Part shown: in pieces, positions 12,710-24,867 of the stretch
How the letters are laid out: every line of letters begins with the position of its first letter
Position numbering within the stretch: position 1 is the stretch's first letter
Assembly (NCBI GenBank): GCA_024760905.1
Contig: CM045751.1
Span: forward strand, 15,415,001 to 15,479,000
Length of the DNA stretch: 64,000 nucleotides
Direction: 5' to 3'
Source of the DNA: Plotosus lineatus
Lineage: Eukaryota > Chordata > Actinopteri > Siluriformes > Plotosidae
Notes under the pieces: model-generated
Told to the model about the DNA's origin: nothing
Database searches by the model: none
Seen by the model: the letters and a program-made list of their open reading frames with translations, nothing else
Translations under genes and position numbers: made by a program

Positions 12710-13074
12710 CTGACTTACGTTCATCCGTTTTTTTTGTTTGTTTGTTTTCAAAAAAAAAAAAGTAAAATTTTGAGTTTAGAAGTACCTACGTAGTCCGCTG
12801 ACATAATGACGCTGCATTACTTGTTTACAAACTACAGACTGAACGTGCCCCTCCTTCTTCCCAGTTCAGTTATATATCGTTTTTATAGATATTATTTTAC
12901 AATGTTATGTTTATAATAATTGATTTAGGGATGTTTTATGAGTTACAGTAATGGTATATTTATGGATGTGTAGTACAGTATGAACATCATACGTCACTGT
13001 AACAACTTACGTTCACTTTCAACTTACGTTCGGCCGTCCAGAACCAATTTAAAACGTAAGTCGGGGAGCGTCTG
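12710..13074. mobile_element. Pogo-type MITE (ACTTACG family), copy 1
   Basis: Ends are CAGATGCTCCCTGACTTACG and, on the minus strand, CAGACGCTCCCCGACTTACG, with TA on both sides (12708-12709 and 13075-13076). Its interior shares blocks (TTGTTTACAAAC, CAGACTGAACGT, and a cGGCCGTCCAGAACC near the right end) with the element at 41662-42470. At 365 bp it is a deletion derivative without coding capacity. Confidence 0.82.
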
Positions 13075-13076
13075 TA

Positions 13077-14350
13077 CATAAAAAAATTATCCTGCGCATA
13101 CATTCTGAGCTTTTAATTGGGAAACCGAGTTCTGACCATGTATACACCATAAAGAAAAACCACGATCTAGAAAACCTGGCAACAACAAACTCTTACTAAT
13201 TCTGTGCATTCCTGAAAAGCCTGACTTCCAGATGTGAAGAAACAAAATACAGACAGAATCCCGACTTCCTAATAGGAACATGTTGCTTAGAAACTAACAT
13301 TCGCTACCAAGAAGTTATCATTAACCAGTGACTCAAAGAGCCACTCCCTCGAGTCTAATTTACCAAGCTGCATTCTCTCAACACTAAATAAATAGATAGA
13401 TTGCTCCAGCAACGAGATGGAAATTTTCACATTGCTGAGAGATCAGAATAATTCCCCTGGTATTTGCCAAACCAATCAGTTTCAACCAGCTTCCCTGAAT
13501 GAACCTAAATTTAATTAAAATATCTTCCAACAGAACACAAACGATAGATTTGAGTGACAACAGGTAGCTAAAATTCCTACCCAACAGCAGCAAGTTGTCC
13601 TGATGAAGATCAGATGTGCACGCCAAGCACATTTTTGGGAACTCCATAAATGTAGTCAGTGAAACAAACTAGCAAACGCAAAGAATAAATGTCCTAATTT
13701 TTTTCACATAACCTTCAGGTCAGGGGTTTAGAGTGAAAATGATTAGCTGCCGCCTGACTTTTATATCGCTTGAACAATAAACAGCCCTTTAGGCCTCCAT
13801 TGTTCACCTGCGCTTTATTCCTCCCTTGTGCCTGGGTGCAGGAAGGGAACGATAATCCTAGCAACCAACTAACTGAAGGAGAAAAAAAAGGACCACCATA
13901 GGGATCCTGGAAATATTCTGTATTGTCCAATTCAGCACTGGGGAACCCTTGAAAACGTTAGCAAATTAAAGATACAAATCTACAACCTGACTTGCTCCCC
14001 CCCCCCAAACATTCTGCGCTAGGTTGTGAATAATTACGCTTCCATGAGGTCTTAAAATACTCTCATTCTCACCAGGTCATTAAGGGAAATCTGAATAAAT
14101 AAATAAATTGCTAACTCTAGGAATAAGTGATCATGTTGTTTACATCATATCAAATATGTTTACAGGCCTTTCTTGTTTCATTATTCGGCTTTGTTTACCC
14201 TCACACAATTCTTCCTGACTGGCTGTCAATCACCACAAACCTCAAACCACAACTACAGTGAAGCTACAAAGCATCAGACATTTCAATGAGAAGATATTTT
14301 CTTTGTTGACCATATGAAGCATGTTACAGCTAACGTCATGCTTTCTTTAT
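13077..14350. other. Intergenic DNA, no gene recognised
   Basis: A poly-C run of nine lies near 13998-14006. The minus-strand open frames here (13087-13281, 13384-13647, 13715-13930) have no recognisable motif and no convincing splice context. Confidence 0.4.
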
Positions 14351-14361
14351 GCATAATTTAT

Positions 14362-14363
14362 AT

Positions 14364-14414
<51 letters not shown>
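14362..14414. repeat. (CA)n/(TA)n microsatellite
   Basis: A short CA block is followed by about 24 uninterrupted TA units. Confidence 0.95.
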
Positions 14415-14415
<1 letters not shown>

Positions 14416-17187
14416 AATTCAAATGATGTAACGGTCACTGACGTTCATGTTAAACTTCTCAGTCAAATGTTCATCAATGACAAACATGGTGACATTGGAG
14501 GAAACAGTAATGTCGCCATTTCATAACCATCTCTTACTTGAGCTTATGGATTTGCTGTTCATGTTTGGTTTCACCTTCTGTATCAGTAAGCTTCAGGAAA
14601 ATGTGAACAAATACTGACTGTTCAGTCTGGATACATATTTAAACAACGCGGAGCACAATCAAGCTTGCATGTCCTTACGAGACTGTTGGGTGATTTACTC
14701 ACATTTGGAATCTACTCAAAAATGTCAATTTCCAGCAATACACACAACAGAAGGGACCAGAAGTCATTTTTTTTTTCCTTCAGTGTATTTTGGTACACTG
14801 TCAAGTTTGGGATTTGACACCGACTGCAAGTTAAGCACAATGATGACGGCCATTATGATAAGTAGTCTATAAAACAAGTTCCACCCTTATTGAGGGTGAG
14901 ATCACAGCATTAAAACCATATAACATTTGTTTTAATAGATAAACTAAGCAATTTCACTTTTTTGTCATCAGAAAATGGAGGATATTCCCCTCTCACCTTG
15001 TAGCATAGCAACAGGCTGAAGAGAGGCAGTTAATCAGAAATGTGTAGTTTTTGTGCTGTGGTGCACATGTCATCAATAGAATTCACTGAAATTCCCTCAG
15101 AGCAAGTAACAGGAGAGCTGACATTGCAGTGCGTCCGATTTTCCTTTAACAAAGGACTTGTGATCAAGAAGCAGGGGAAAAAAATGGGAGTTCCACATTC
15201 ACTTGGAGATGGCATGCAAATATTTGATAGGCTGCATTCAGATGCTGAGTTCTGTCTGCCTCACTCACTCACACACACACACACACACACAGATTCCAAT
15301 CAAGTCTCAATTTCCACACGTCAGCCCTTCGTTTACAATGTGACTGACATTAGAGCTCTGATACACGATACTGAGAGCCTCGAAGTACACAAAATAACTT
15401 TTCTTCAGCATAAAAGAAACAAATCACAGGTGTGTTTTCTGAAAGGTTCTTTGCCAGATTCAGAACTCCTCCATCCAGCAGCATATTGAATTGTGGTTGA
15501 GTGCCAATCTCACAATTGCACCAGAGTTTAAAATTCAAACAGAAGTGTGCTTTCTGCCAGAGTGAACCCTTCAACATAATCGTTTATTTCTCTATAGTAA
15601 GAAGCACCAAAGTGGCATTGAGTAAAAAATAAATTCATTCCAAACATTGACTTTGTTTTTGAGGTCATGATACTGCCTTCTGAACATTACATGAAAAGGA
15701 TCATTGGTGAAGCGAGAGACATAAACATCCACTCCCGTCAAAAAATAATCATGATATTTGTGGAGGTGGAGAAGCTCCATGAGAGACAACAATGACAAAC
15801 TGACTGCGTAAGATTAGCATATCAAAGGTCTGCACTATTTTTTAGCTCACATTGTCCCTGGGTAAAAATGCAAAGTAAAGTCTGCATAGGCGCTGAACAC
15901 TAGAATTTTAGCCCCATTTGAATCGAGTGTGAAATCAAGACTTTTTTGAGCCAACATCAGCAACTATTCTGGGCTACATACATCATCTCTCACCACTACC
16001 AATCACTTATCACCAAAAATTCCCAAAAACCAATCATAGATCAGTATTTTACCCCAGGGACCCATTTCCATCAACACTTTTCCCAGCAACCTCTTACTAG
16101 CCACCACAAACACTCCGTCCAAGTTGTCACCACTGCACTTGTTGCCATCACCACTATTGACTGCCTGCTCATCATCGTTATTCAACAACTTATTACTTAT
16201 TATCTTTGCCAAATAACTAATCACTCATCACAATTTACCCCAATAAAAAATCCCTTTCTTACAATCTAATATAATCATGTCTTCAGAAAACCTTCCAACT
16301 TCATGTTAAATGGCTTGATATGCAATCACTGTAATACTGTAAATAAGTTCACGAGCTCATTAAGCAAACATGATCTACTTTGTTGTGAAAGTACAGCACG
16401 GCCGACTTGGAGGTGGAAAATGGCTATCATACAAGGGAGAATCATAGATTGTGTACTGCAAGGACATTTGCAACTACCCACGTTAGAGGGAGGGGAATTT
16501 CTCTGAGAATAAACCAAAGCTTCCAACTTCCTCTCATTCACTTTACCTTCCACAAATCTGGGAAACAAGATCACAGGTATTTACCACATGATCAGAAACT
16601 TAAATGGGTTTCGATCTTGTCTGAACCAAAAAAAAAAAAAAAAAACCCATCCACTCTAAAATACACATTAAAATTGTTTAGAATAAAATACAGTTAACAT
16701 CTTCAGTGACTCTGGAGCTAATGTACTGGTTATTCCTGCATTTGTGATTCCAGTGAGAAGTTAGCCCCTGGTGTGTTGCTCTGACATTGCAATGTGATCT
16801 GCTATAATTGCAAACAATTTATGGTACAATTTAACACAAAAATAATTTTAAACCTTTAAACGTACAGGATAATGATCAGACCTTACTATTTCTGCCCATT
16901 CAGCAATCATTCATTTTACATTATACTGCATTAATAAGAAACCCAGCACAGGTTTTAGAGTAAACAATGAACTCAAAGCCCACATGCAGTTATATGATGA
17001 CAGCTTGACCATGATCTAGAAAAAGATCTGTCTCATTAGTTGATGCTTTGAATGTTGGACTGAAGCATGAAAGCCCTGTTGCATCACTAGCTGTAGGGCA
17101 AAGATAAGTGAAGCAAGCACTAAATCCCATTGCACCAGTATTTGTTCAAAAGCACAATGGGTCATGTAGAGAACCACTTAACCAAAG
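14415..17187. other. Intergenic DNA, no gene recognised
   Basis: A CA microsatellite lies at about 15270-15291. The longest open frame (15040-15489) runs through it and shows no domain; I regard it as chance. Poly-A occurs at 16628-16645. Confidence 0.4.
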
Positions 17188-17356
17188 CAAAAGTAAATTT
17201 ACATTTAAGACATTTGGCAGATGCCCTTCCCAGGGTGACTTCCAACTGAGCACGAAATGGTTGAGGACTTCCTCGCGGTCCCAATAGGATGTTGGGTAAG
17301 GGCCCAATGAATGGTGCTGCTCGGATTTGAACCCACAACCTTTGATCAGTAACCTG

Positions 17357-17360
<4 letters not shown>
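17188..17360 (-). mobile_element. tRNA-derived SINE with CATTTGGCAGATGC-type tail (family D)
   Basis: On the plus strand it runs from the tail word ACATTTGGCAGATGCCCTTC to GGATTTGAACCCACAACC, the reverse of a tRNA B box. Related copies are at 35555-35770 (minus) and 38465-38650 (plus). A microsatellite directly follows the tRNA-like head. Confidence 0.7.
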
Positions 17361-17405
<45 letters not shown>

Positions 17406-17440
17406 TACATACACACACTCTGTATATATACTGTATATAT
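17361..17440. repeat. (TA)n/(CA)n microsatellite
   Basis: About 17 TA units are followed by CA and CATA units. Confidence 0.95.
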
Positions 17441-18093
17441 GCCGATTAAGTTTAAACTCAGAATATCCTTTTGCTGTGTTTTGCATTTATTGAGATCACA
17501 CGTCCCCTCAAAACCTGCTCATTTGTCCCTCTAATACAGCTGGAGTGTATTTCACCATTCAAAACGTTTTCTCCATTAGCCGGTGGATAATAGAACAAGC
17601 AGGCCTTTGCTGTGAGCTACAACACGATTAACACTAAATAAATGTAAAATAAATAAAACCACGTTAACCCTATGAACTAATTAAATAGTTGACCATCAGG
17701 CTTTGTGTCCGTATACATGGACACGCCTGGATCATATTCCTATGCATTTGTCTAGCCATCTAGCTACCTATGCTAGGAGGCTAGTAAGTCAATTCGAGGC
17801 AAGCTAGCACTAATAAAATGAGCTTAACTTCTTGGCAGGAGCCTGAATGACAGCACAGGATTCACTATGCAGTTAAAACGAGAGTGCTATGCTATGCTAT
17901 GCTAGCTGTCTTGCGACCTAACGCTAGCATATCTAGCTAACGACCTATGTAGCTAGCTTGCTTCACTTCCCGGCCTCTTATGCAGCTTCAACCTTTAAAA
18001 ATAAACACCTGAAACAATTTCAACACATACAGCCCGGCGAAATAATAAAATACATCGTTTGACCATGTTTGTTTACTGACGTACAATACTCAC
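17441..18093. other. Sequence beside the candidate divergent promoter, with GCTAG-rich words
   Basis: Short words around GCTAGC and GCTATGCTATGCTA recur between 17750 and 17960. If the minus-strand gene proposed from 18094 is real, this would be the start of its first intron. Confidence 0.4.
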
Positions 18094-18230
18094 CAGCCGT
18101 AACGACACCACAAAACAACCGGAATCTTCTCTCTATATGCGACGGAGGAAGGAAGGGACCAGACATTCAAAATGGCGGCGGTCTAAGCCTCAGCACTTCT
18201 TACCCAGCGCGGAAGGTTACAATAAAACTT
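18094..18230 (-). promoter_or_regulatory. Candidate promoter and non-coding first exon of a minus-strand gene
   Basis: On the minus strand the segment ends GTTACGGCTG followed by GTGAGTATT, a strong splice donor (intron starting at 18093). Upstream is a GC-richer block with CGCGG, GGCGGC and AAAATGGCGGCGG (about 18168-18180, plus strand), a YY1-like word found near many vertebrate start sites. No coding exon follows within 18 kb on the minus strand, so either the first intron is very long or a coding exon was missed. In mammals AP1G1, ATXN1L and IST1 lie close to ZNF821 and are possible identities, but nothing here distinguishes them. A plus-strand or bidirectional start is also possible. Confidence 0.5.
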
Positions 18231-19862
18231 CATCTGATTTTGACAGCGCATAAAAACGGAATTGAAAGTGTTTACTGTCTACAAATATTATTTCCGAAAT
18301 ATATTTCACTCCAACATGAAAAATAAAGACAAACCAATCACTTCATGAATACTAAGTTCCTGTCAGGATAAACTAACAAGCTTTAACGGCCACCTGTCTC
18401 GAGCATAAAACTCTGTCTTCCCTTTAAACACATAATCTTATGACTACTGCTTTTAATTATAAGGTGGACATACGTTATATATAATAATATTGTTGATTTT
18501 TATAAAAACACAATCGTGAGAAAAATCTTCTGACTACTGCTACATCTATAACATTCCACTACGTGTTCATTCGGCGGAAGGATCTAGCGATTTTAAGAGA
18601 CTGTGCTCCGGTCTGCACTTCACCTCGTGGCAACCAGTGATGACGTCACATTGTCATGTAGTCATTAAAACAGGGTTCAGGAGAGCACTTTTTGTGGTTT
18701 TTTTATTCATTTATTTAGCTTTGACCCAAGATATATCGTTATAACATACACATACAACTATAACGTACAATTACATCAATAAATGTAAAAATTATGAAGT
18801 ATGGTTTATGTTGGAAAAAGCATCAACTTTTATTATCTTGAATCTGTTTTCTTGGTAGGGTTGGCCTGCCAGCTTGAATTTTGAGCATATTTACATATTA
18901 TAATTATTATTCTTTTGAGGGGTTTAATAATCTGTCTCTGATCTGTTCCGAATGTCCCATTTGAAGTCTTATTTAAATCAATATTAAAACCTATTTGAGC
19001 TCCATCCCATTCTCACGCATCTAAAACATAAATACGTAATGGAGCCCAAAGTGGTTTAGACATGTGAAAATATTACAGATACAAAAGAATAATAAAGAAC
19101 AAACTTTTATGAGAGTAAAATAAAATAAAACACCATATTTCAAGGGCTGTCAGTCCCCATTAAAAACATGAATAAAAAGGGATGTCTTACGAGTGCTTGA
19201 AACTAAAGCAATGTTATCTGGACACTGTATATTTCTCCAAATCTGTGATTTATTTTATCGTTTTATTTTTGTTAATTTTACAATAACACTGATACTACAG
19301 GAGGAGTGGTCGTACTAGTAGCAATAAGATCATTGTATGGAAAGTTGTGGACCAGTTTTTTTTTGTTTGTTTGTTTGTTTTTTTTATTATAGATGAAGGA
19401 AATGTCAATATAAGTTCTTTCTCAGTAGTTTACATGTCTGAAACCAACATTGTGTTTCACTTAATTTTCAGGACAACCTTAAACACTTCCTTAACTGGAT
19501 AGCAAGTAACTATAAATAGATGGACAGAAAGATTTTGTTACGTGGCACAGTTTGGTTTTAAGTATGAAGTGCTTTGTCCAATTCTTGAAAAACTTGACGT
19601 CTGAGCTGGGTGTGGCTCATTTACAGTGAACACATACAGGATGATGACGTATTAATGATGGAAGACTGAGCCCAAGGATTTCTATAGACTAAAACTTTTG
19701 AAGCCGCTGATTAAAATACATTACACAGTTAATATAGAAGACAAAAGCAATAAAAGACCAAAATTTGTCAGGATTTTGAATTACGTAGATATTTTTTTTA
19801 AAAATACCACTAATTATTTTTTGATGTGGCACTCAGGATCTAAAGATCCTATACTGTATATT

Positions 19863-19867
<5 letters not shown>
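18231..19867. other. Intergenic DNA between the two candidate promoters
   Basis: AT-rich, with (TTTG)n near 19361-19380. No coding exon, SINE or terminal repeat is recognised. Confidence 0.4.

Positions 19868-19945
<78 letters not shown>
19868..19945. repeat. (TA)n microsatellite, about 39 units
   Basis: An uninterrupted TA run. Its length probably varies between individuals. Confidence 0.97.
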
Positions 19946-19950
<5 letters not shown>

Positions 19951-20066
19951 GCAAATGTTTTAAAAAATGCAGCAAATCATTCTAAATGATTGATAACTCA
20001 GCATCGTAATGGTTGTAGAAGAGACCATTAGGCAAATTTCGAAAGCAAATTTGTGCTGTCATGTTG

Positions 20067-20070
<4 letters not shown>
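19946..20070 (+). repeat. 125-bp segment duplicated at 22411-22536
   Basis: The stretch containing CAAATCATTCTAAATGATTG, CAGCATCGTAATGGTTGTAG and TTCGAAAGCAAATTTGTGCT recurs in the same orientation 2.4 kb downstream with only a few differences. This copy lies between two TA microsatellites; the downstream copy does not. Confidence 0.88.

Positions 20071-20131
<61 letters not shown>
20071..20131. repeat. (TA)n microsatellite abutting a Tc1 element
   Basis: About 30 TA units end directly at the left end of the Tc1-like transposon. Tc1 elements insert at TA, so the repeat may have been the target or may have grown from it. Confidence 0.95.
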
Positions 20132-20136
<5 letters not shown>

Positions 20137-21668
20137 GCATATTGTGATAAAGTTCATTATTTTCTGTAATGTACTGATAAAAATTAAACTTTCATATATT
20201 TTAGATTCATTGCATACCAACTGAAATATTTCAGGTCTTTTATTGTTTTAATGCTGATGATTTTGGCATACAGCTCATGAAAACCCAAAATTCCTATCTC
20301 AAAAAATTAGCATATCATGTTCAGGTAGTCTAAACGAGCTATTAACCTAATCATCTAAATCAACCAATTAACTCTAAACACCTGCAAAAGATTCCTGAGG
20401 CTTTTAAAAACTCCCAGCCTGGTTCATTACTCAAAACCGCAATCATGGGTAAGACTGCCGACCTGACTGCTGTCCAGAAGACCATCATTGACACCCTCGA
20501 GCAAGAGGGTAAGACACAGAAAGAAATCTCTGAGCGAACAGGATGTTCCCAGAGTGCTCTATCAAGCCACCTCAGTGGGACGTCTGTGGGAAGGAAAAAG
20601 TGTGGCAGAAAACGCTGCACAACCAGAAGACGTGACCGGAGCCTGAAAAAGATTATGGAGAAGGGCCGATTCCAGACCTTGGGGGACCTGTGGAAGCAGT
20701 GGACTGGGCTACAGGTGCCGCATTCCCCAGGTCAAGCCACTTTTGAACCAGAAACAGCGGCAGAAGCGCCTGACCTGGGCGACAGAGAAGCAGCACTGGA
20801 CTGTTGCTCAATGGCCAAAGTACTTTTTTCGGATGAAAGCAAATTTTGCGTGTCATTCGGAAATCAAGGTGTCAGAGTCTGGAGGAAGACTGGGGAGAAG
20901 GAAATGCCAAAATGCCTGAAGTCCAGTGTCAAGTACCCACAGTCAGTGATGGTCCGGGGTGCCATGTCAGCTGCTGGTGTTGGTCCACTGTGTTTTAGCT
21001 AGCGGCATTGACCCTGCCCTTGATATCAGAAGAGTTTGGAGCACTTCATTCTTCCATCTGCTGAAAAGCTTTATGGAGATGAAGATTTCATTTTTCAGCA
21101 CGACCTGGCACCTGCTCACAGTGCCAAAACCACTGCTAAATGGTTTACTGACCATGGTATTACTGTGCTCAATTGGCCTGCCAACTCTCCTGACCTGAAG
21201 CCCATAGAGAATCTGTGGGATATTGTGAAGAGAAAGTTGAGAGACACCAGACCCAACACTGTGGATGAGCTTAAGGCCGCTATCGAAGCATCCTGGGCCT
21301 CCGTAACACCTCAGCAGTGCCACAGGCTGATTGCCTCCATGCCACGCCGCATTGAAGCAGTCATTTCTGCAAAAGGATTCCCAACCAAGTATTGAGTGCA
21401 TAACTGAACATAATTATTTGAAGATTAACTTTTTTGTATTAAAAACACGTTTTTTTTTTTTTTATTGGTCGGATCAAATATGCTAATTTTTTTAAGAGAG
21501 GGATTTTTGGTTTTTCTTGACTTTTTTGTCAAAATTATCAATATTAAAACAATAGAAGGCTTGAACTACTTCAGTTCTGTGTAATGAATCTAAAATATAT
21601 GAAAGTCTAATGTTTATCAGTACATTACAGAAAATAATTAACTTAATCACAATATGCTAATTTTTTTA
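20132..21668 (+). mobile_element. Tc1-like transposon with long IR/DR ends
   Basis: Terminal inverted repeats of about 200 bp can be read at both ends; shared blocks include TTTTCTGTAATGTACTGATAAA and CTTTCATATATTTTAGATTCATT. Within each end a short binding-site-like word recurs: AAAAAATTAGCATAT at 20301-20315 on the left, and its reverse at about 21475-21492 and 21653-21668 on the right. The outer left copy is degenerate (AATTTGCATATTGTG). This is the IR/DR arrangement known from Sleeping Beauty-like fish transposons. The transposase between the ends is broken. Confidence 0.9.
20445..21395 (+). pseudogene. Tc1-like transposase, frameshifted and interrupted
   Basis: A DD34E transposase cuts and pastes its element at TA sites in the nucleus. 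The frame opens MGKTADLTAVQ with a paired-like helix-turn-helix (EISERTGCSQSALSSHLSG). The first catalytic Asp is in FSDESKF. After a stop at 21000-21002 and a frame change, FQHDLAPAHSA supplies the second Asp and SPDLKPIENLW the Glu, with 34 residues between. The middle portion, about 20715-20820, reads correctly in another frame (CRIP...QKRLTWA), so at least two further indels are present. The last frame ends normally at 21395. All three catalytic residues persist but no single product can be made. Confidence 0.92.
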
Positions 21669-21673
21669 GAAGG

Positions 21674-21678
<5 letters not shown>

Positions 21679-21725
<47 letters not shown>

Positions 21726-21762
21726 CTATATGTGTATATATATATACATATATATATATATG
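21679..21762. repeat. (GT)n then (TA)n microsatellite
   Basis: About 20 GT units pass into TATATC and TA units between the Tc1 end and an RTE fragment. Confidence 0.95.
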
Positions 21763-21903
21763 ACCAAAGAGAAGATTTATGGATGTGGTGAAGGCGGACA
21801 TGAAGGCCGTTGGAGTAAGAGTAGAAGATGCAGAGGATAGGGAGAGATGGAGGCAGATCATTTGCTGTGGCGACCCCTGAAGAGAACAGCCGAAAGAAAA
21901 AGA
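21758..21903 (+). mobile_element. 3' end fragment of an RTE-like LINE
   Basis: Read in frame, it gives RFMDVVK.DMKAVGVR.EDAEDR.RWRQ followed by CCGDP, the same C-terminus as the minus-strand copy at 49120-49440. It ends in AAAGAAAAAGAAGAAAG and is 5' truncated. Confidence 0.8.
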
Positions 21904-22410
21904 AGAAAGAAGATATATATATATATATATTATTTATGTTTTTTTTTTTTTACACAAAGTTTTCAATTCACTGTTTTTCTGATTACAAACCTGATACAAT
22001 AATCAATAAAACTAACTCAGCCGCAGCCCGAGTTATACATGAGATGGGTATATGAGGTGTAGATATTTACCAAAACTGAGTTTATGTAAGTTGGAATGTA
22101 AGGTGGTCAACATTGGCCAATACACAAGCCTAAACATCTGGTCAATGTTCAGTTCACAATTACATCTCATTTGAAGTAGATTTGTTTGTCTGACATGCCA
22201 TTAATGTTATAAGTTTAATGCTAAAATCGAGCTGTGCATTTTTTGGGGGAGAAATTGAGCAAAACATTTAGAGAGTCATTTTGAATTCTAATCGCAGTTT
22301 ATGAGGAATAATACTGGCCGTGTACACGTGTATTCAAGTGACACAGAAAATCTCGGGAAGGCCAAGAGATGTGAAAACATTATGAATGCCGTAGATGCCC
22401 AAGTACATGA

Positions 22411-22536
22411 AAAGGCAAATGTTTAAAAAAAAATGCAGCAAATCATTCTAAATGATTGATGACTCAGCATCGTAATGGTTGTAGAGGAAACTATTAGGCA
22501 AATTTCGAAAGCAAATTTGTGCTGTCATGTTGAAAT
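22411..22536 (+). repeat. Second copy of the 125-bp duplicated segment
   Basis: Direct partner of 19946-20070. Differences are a slightly longer A-run and a few substitutions such as GAGGAAACT for GAAGAGACC. Confidence 0.88.
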
Positions 22537-22549
22537 AATGGGTTGCATA

Positions 22550-22810
22550 GTGACATAGTGGTGGACCTCGCGTCCACCTCACAGCACGAAGTGTTGAGTT
22601 AAAGTCTGAGTCCAAAGACGTGTATATTAGGCTGTTCCAACTTGCCCCTTCGTGTGGGTATGAGTGACCGTTAGTGTATTTTGTCCCGTGATGGTCTGGT
22701 GAGCTGTTTAAGGTGAATCACTGTGCCCAGCCTCAGTCTCTCGGTAACCCCAATAGGGGGATTAAAGCGATTCAGCGGTTCAGCAGTGCAATGACTGAGT
22801 GATTTTAAAA
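22550..22810 (+). repeat. Dispersed fish repeat, SINE-like
   Basis: It contains CCGTGATGGTCTGGTGAGCTG and a CCCAGCCTCAGTCTCTCGGT-like ending. A related but more diverged copy appears to span about 23985-24350 (TGAAATGGTCTGGTGAGATG). No clear tRNA boxes remain, so the family is unassigned. Confidence 0.5.
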
Positions 22811-24585
22811 CAAAGTTAACTCAAATCACAGGCAGTGTGACTTTGATCTTCAGCTATAATCCCGAAACAAACAGCAGTCAGTGCATTGGAAAACTACTTG
22901 TGAGTGACTAAATATGAATCAAGTCTGCACTCAAGTCTGAGTCTGATCCAAAAGTGAAAAAGAAAAGTTGCCTCAGTGGATTATTGTCTGGGAAATTAAA
23001 AAAATGTTTTTTTTTCAGTCAAACATTTGTCAAACCACTTAATCTTACTAGGATCACTTGGAGCCTATCTCAGCAGACACTTGGCGAAGGTGGGGTACAC
23101 TCTAACCGGCTCGACAGACCACGGCAGGGCACACCATTTGCAGTCATAATTACGGGTAATCCGGAAAAGCCACTTATCCCTTGGACTAATGTGAAATGAA
23201 AACAGAGGAATATATACATATATATATATATATATTTATATATACAGTATATATACACAGTATATATATACATTTTAATTACTGTATATTTTTTTACTTC
23301 TGCAAACACACATGTAAACAGTGAAGACACACATTGGGAGCAGTGGGCTGCCACACATTGTGGTCCGGAGAGCAGTTCTGTATCTTGCTCAAGGGTACTT
23401 CAGACATAAATGTGGCGGAAAGGAAGATGCAGCTCCTTCCCTCATCATCATACATTTTGCTTAATGGATTGGGAATCAAACCACTGACTCTTTGGTCCCA
23501 AAGGCACCGTTCTCACCAAGCCGAGGATGCAAACCCAGTACCAGGGTTCTTGCGGTTAGGTGGTAGTGTGATACACTATATGTACCACCATGCGACCCAG
23601 TTTCCTTCATTGATTCCTTTAAACTGAATTACAGCATCAGTTTTGTTATTTAACAGCAACATCTAAGATTATATAAAGCTTAGAATTGCAAACATTCCCT
23701 CTTGTTAGTTGTTACTATTCCTTCTTCTTCTTTATGCCCTCAACTCTTTTTATCTCTTCTCATTTACGTACAGTGTATTCAGGAGGGTGAGATTTAAATT
23801 CATTTGTTTTTAATGAGGAAAGTGTCTGAAATCACTTTACCTGCAAAATTCTATTTCACTCAGCTCCAGATATTAATTAATAAGTTATTGACCTAGATAC
23901 ATGTGCGTTATCTCTGTCTTTGGGCAGGCTTTCATTTTTCATGCAGAAATCCAAACCTTGTGATTTGAATGCATATCAATTTTCTTCCTGGTGCCACAGT
24001 GACATTGTGGATTGTCTGTTGAACAAAAAGGAAGATCGGGGTTTAATTCCGAAGCTCTAGCTTTTTGTGTGTAACTGGTATCTTGTCCCCATGCTTGCCT
24101 GTTTTTTTTTTTTTTTTTTTTTGGTTACTACTGTTTCCTCCCACACTCTAAATACATACATGCACTTTAGGTTAAAAGTGGCTGCTTCAAATTGCCTGCA
24201 GGTGTGAGAGTGTGGATGGTTGTGTGTGTTGTTCTGAAATGGTCTGGTGAGATGTTCAGGGTTTACCTTGCCTTTTTGGTTGAGATAGGTACAGCCTCCT
24301 CACAACTCTGGAAGTAAGATTAATCAGTTCAGCAAAGGAGTGAGTCAGTATTCACCATGAACCAATGATCCATGTTTAATGGATAGTAAGATTTATTTTG
24401 TAAAGAAAATATTTTTTTCTCTCTCAGAATTGGTTCCTTCATTATCGACAATTATCATTCATCTACCTCTTAACAACTTCAAATTTCATAGTGAGGTTGC
24501 AACAGTTACTGGTATCATATGTCATCTCTTAGACCACTAACTAGCCAAAACTTGTAAAAATCCCCCATAATTCCACTTGTGACTT
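22811..24585. other. Intergenic DNA with diverged repeats and microsatellites
   Basis: A (TA)n block lies at about 23213-23272, poly-T at 24102-24122, and a diverged copy of the 22550 repeat at 23985-24350. No gene is recognised. Confidence 0.4.
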
Positions 24586-24592
24586 TAGAGTA

Positions 24593-24867
24593 CAGGTGTC
24601 AAACTCAAGCCACAAAGGCCCATGTGGTTGCAAGTTTTTGTTTCAGCCAAGCAGCAGCACTCCTGATTTTGCTCATTTAAACAACTGATTTGAGTCTGCA
24701 GGCAGCTGATTGGTCAGTCTCTGTACAAAGCACACAGATTGACCAATCAGCTGCCTGAAGACTCAGACTGTTTGTTTAAATGAGCAAAGTCAGGAGTGCT
24801 GCTGCTGCTTGGCTGAAACAAAAACTTGCAACCACATGGGCCTTTGTGGCATGAATTTGATGCCCAG
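24593..24867. mobile_element. Fold-back hAT-like MITE, copy 1
   Basis: Nearly the whole 275 bp is one imperfect palindrome: CAGGTGTCAAACTCAAGCCA at the left is mirrored by TGGCATGAATTTGATGCCC at the right, and CAGCTGATTGGTCA is mirrored by TGACCAATCAGCTG around a short centre. Copy 2 is at 54141-54418. The CAGGtGTCAAACTC ends resemble hAT termini. The target duplication is not readable here. Confidence 0.78.

Noticed and set aside
15040..15489. 149-codon plus-strand open frame
   Set aside because: It crosses a CA microsatellite, has no domain or splice context, and resembles no family.
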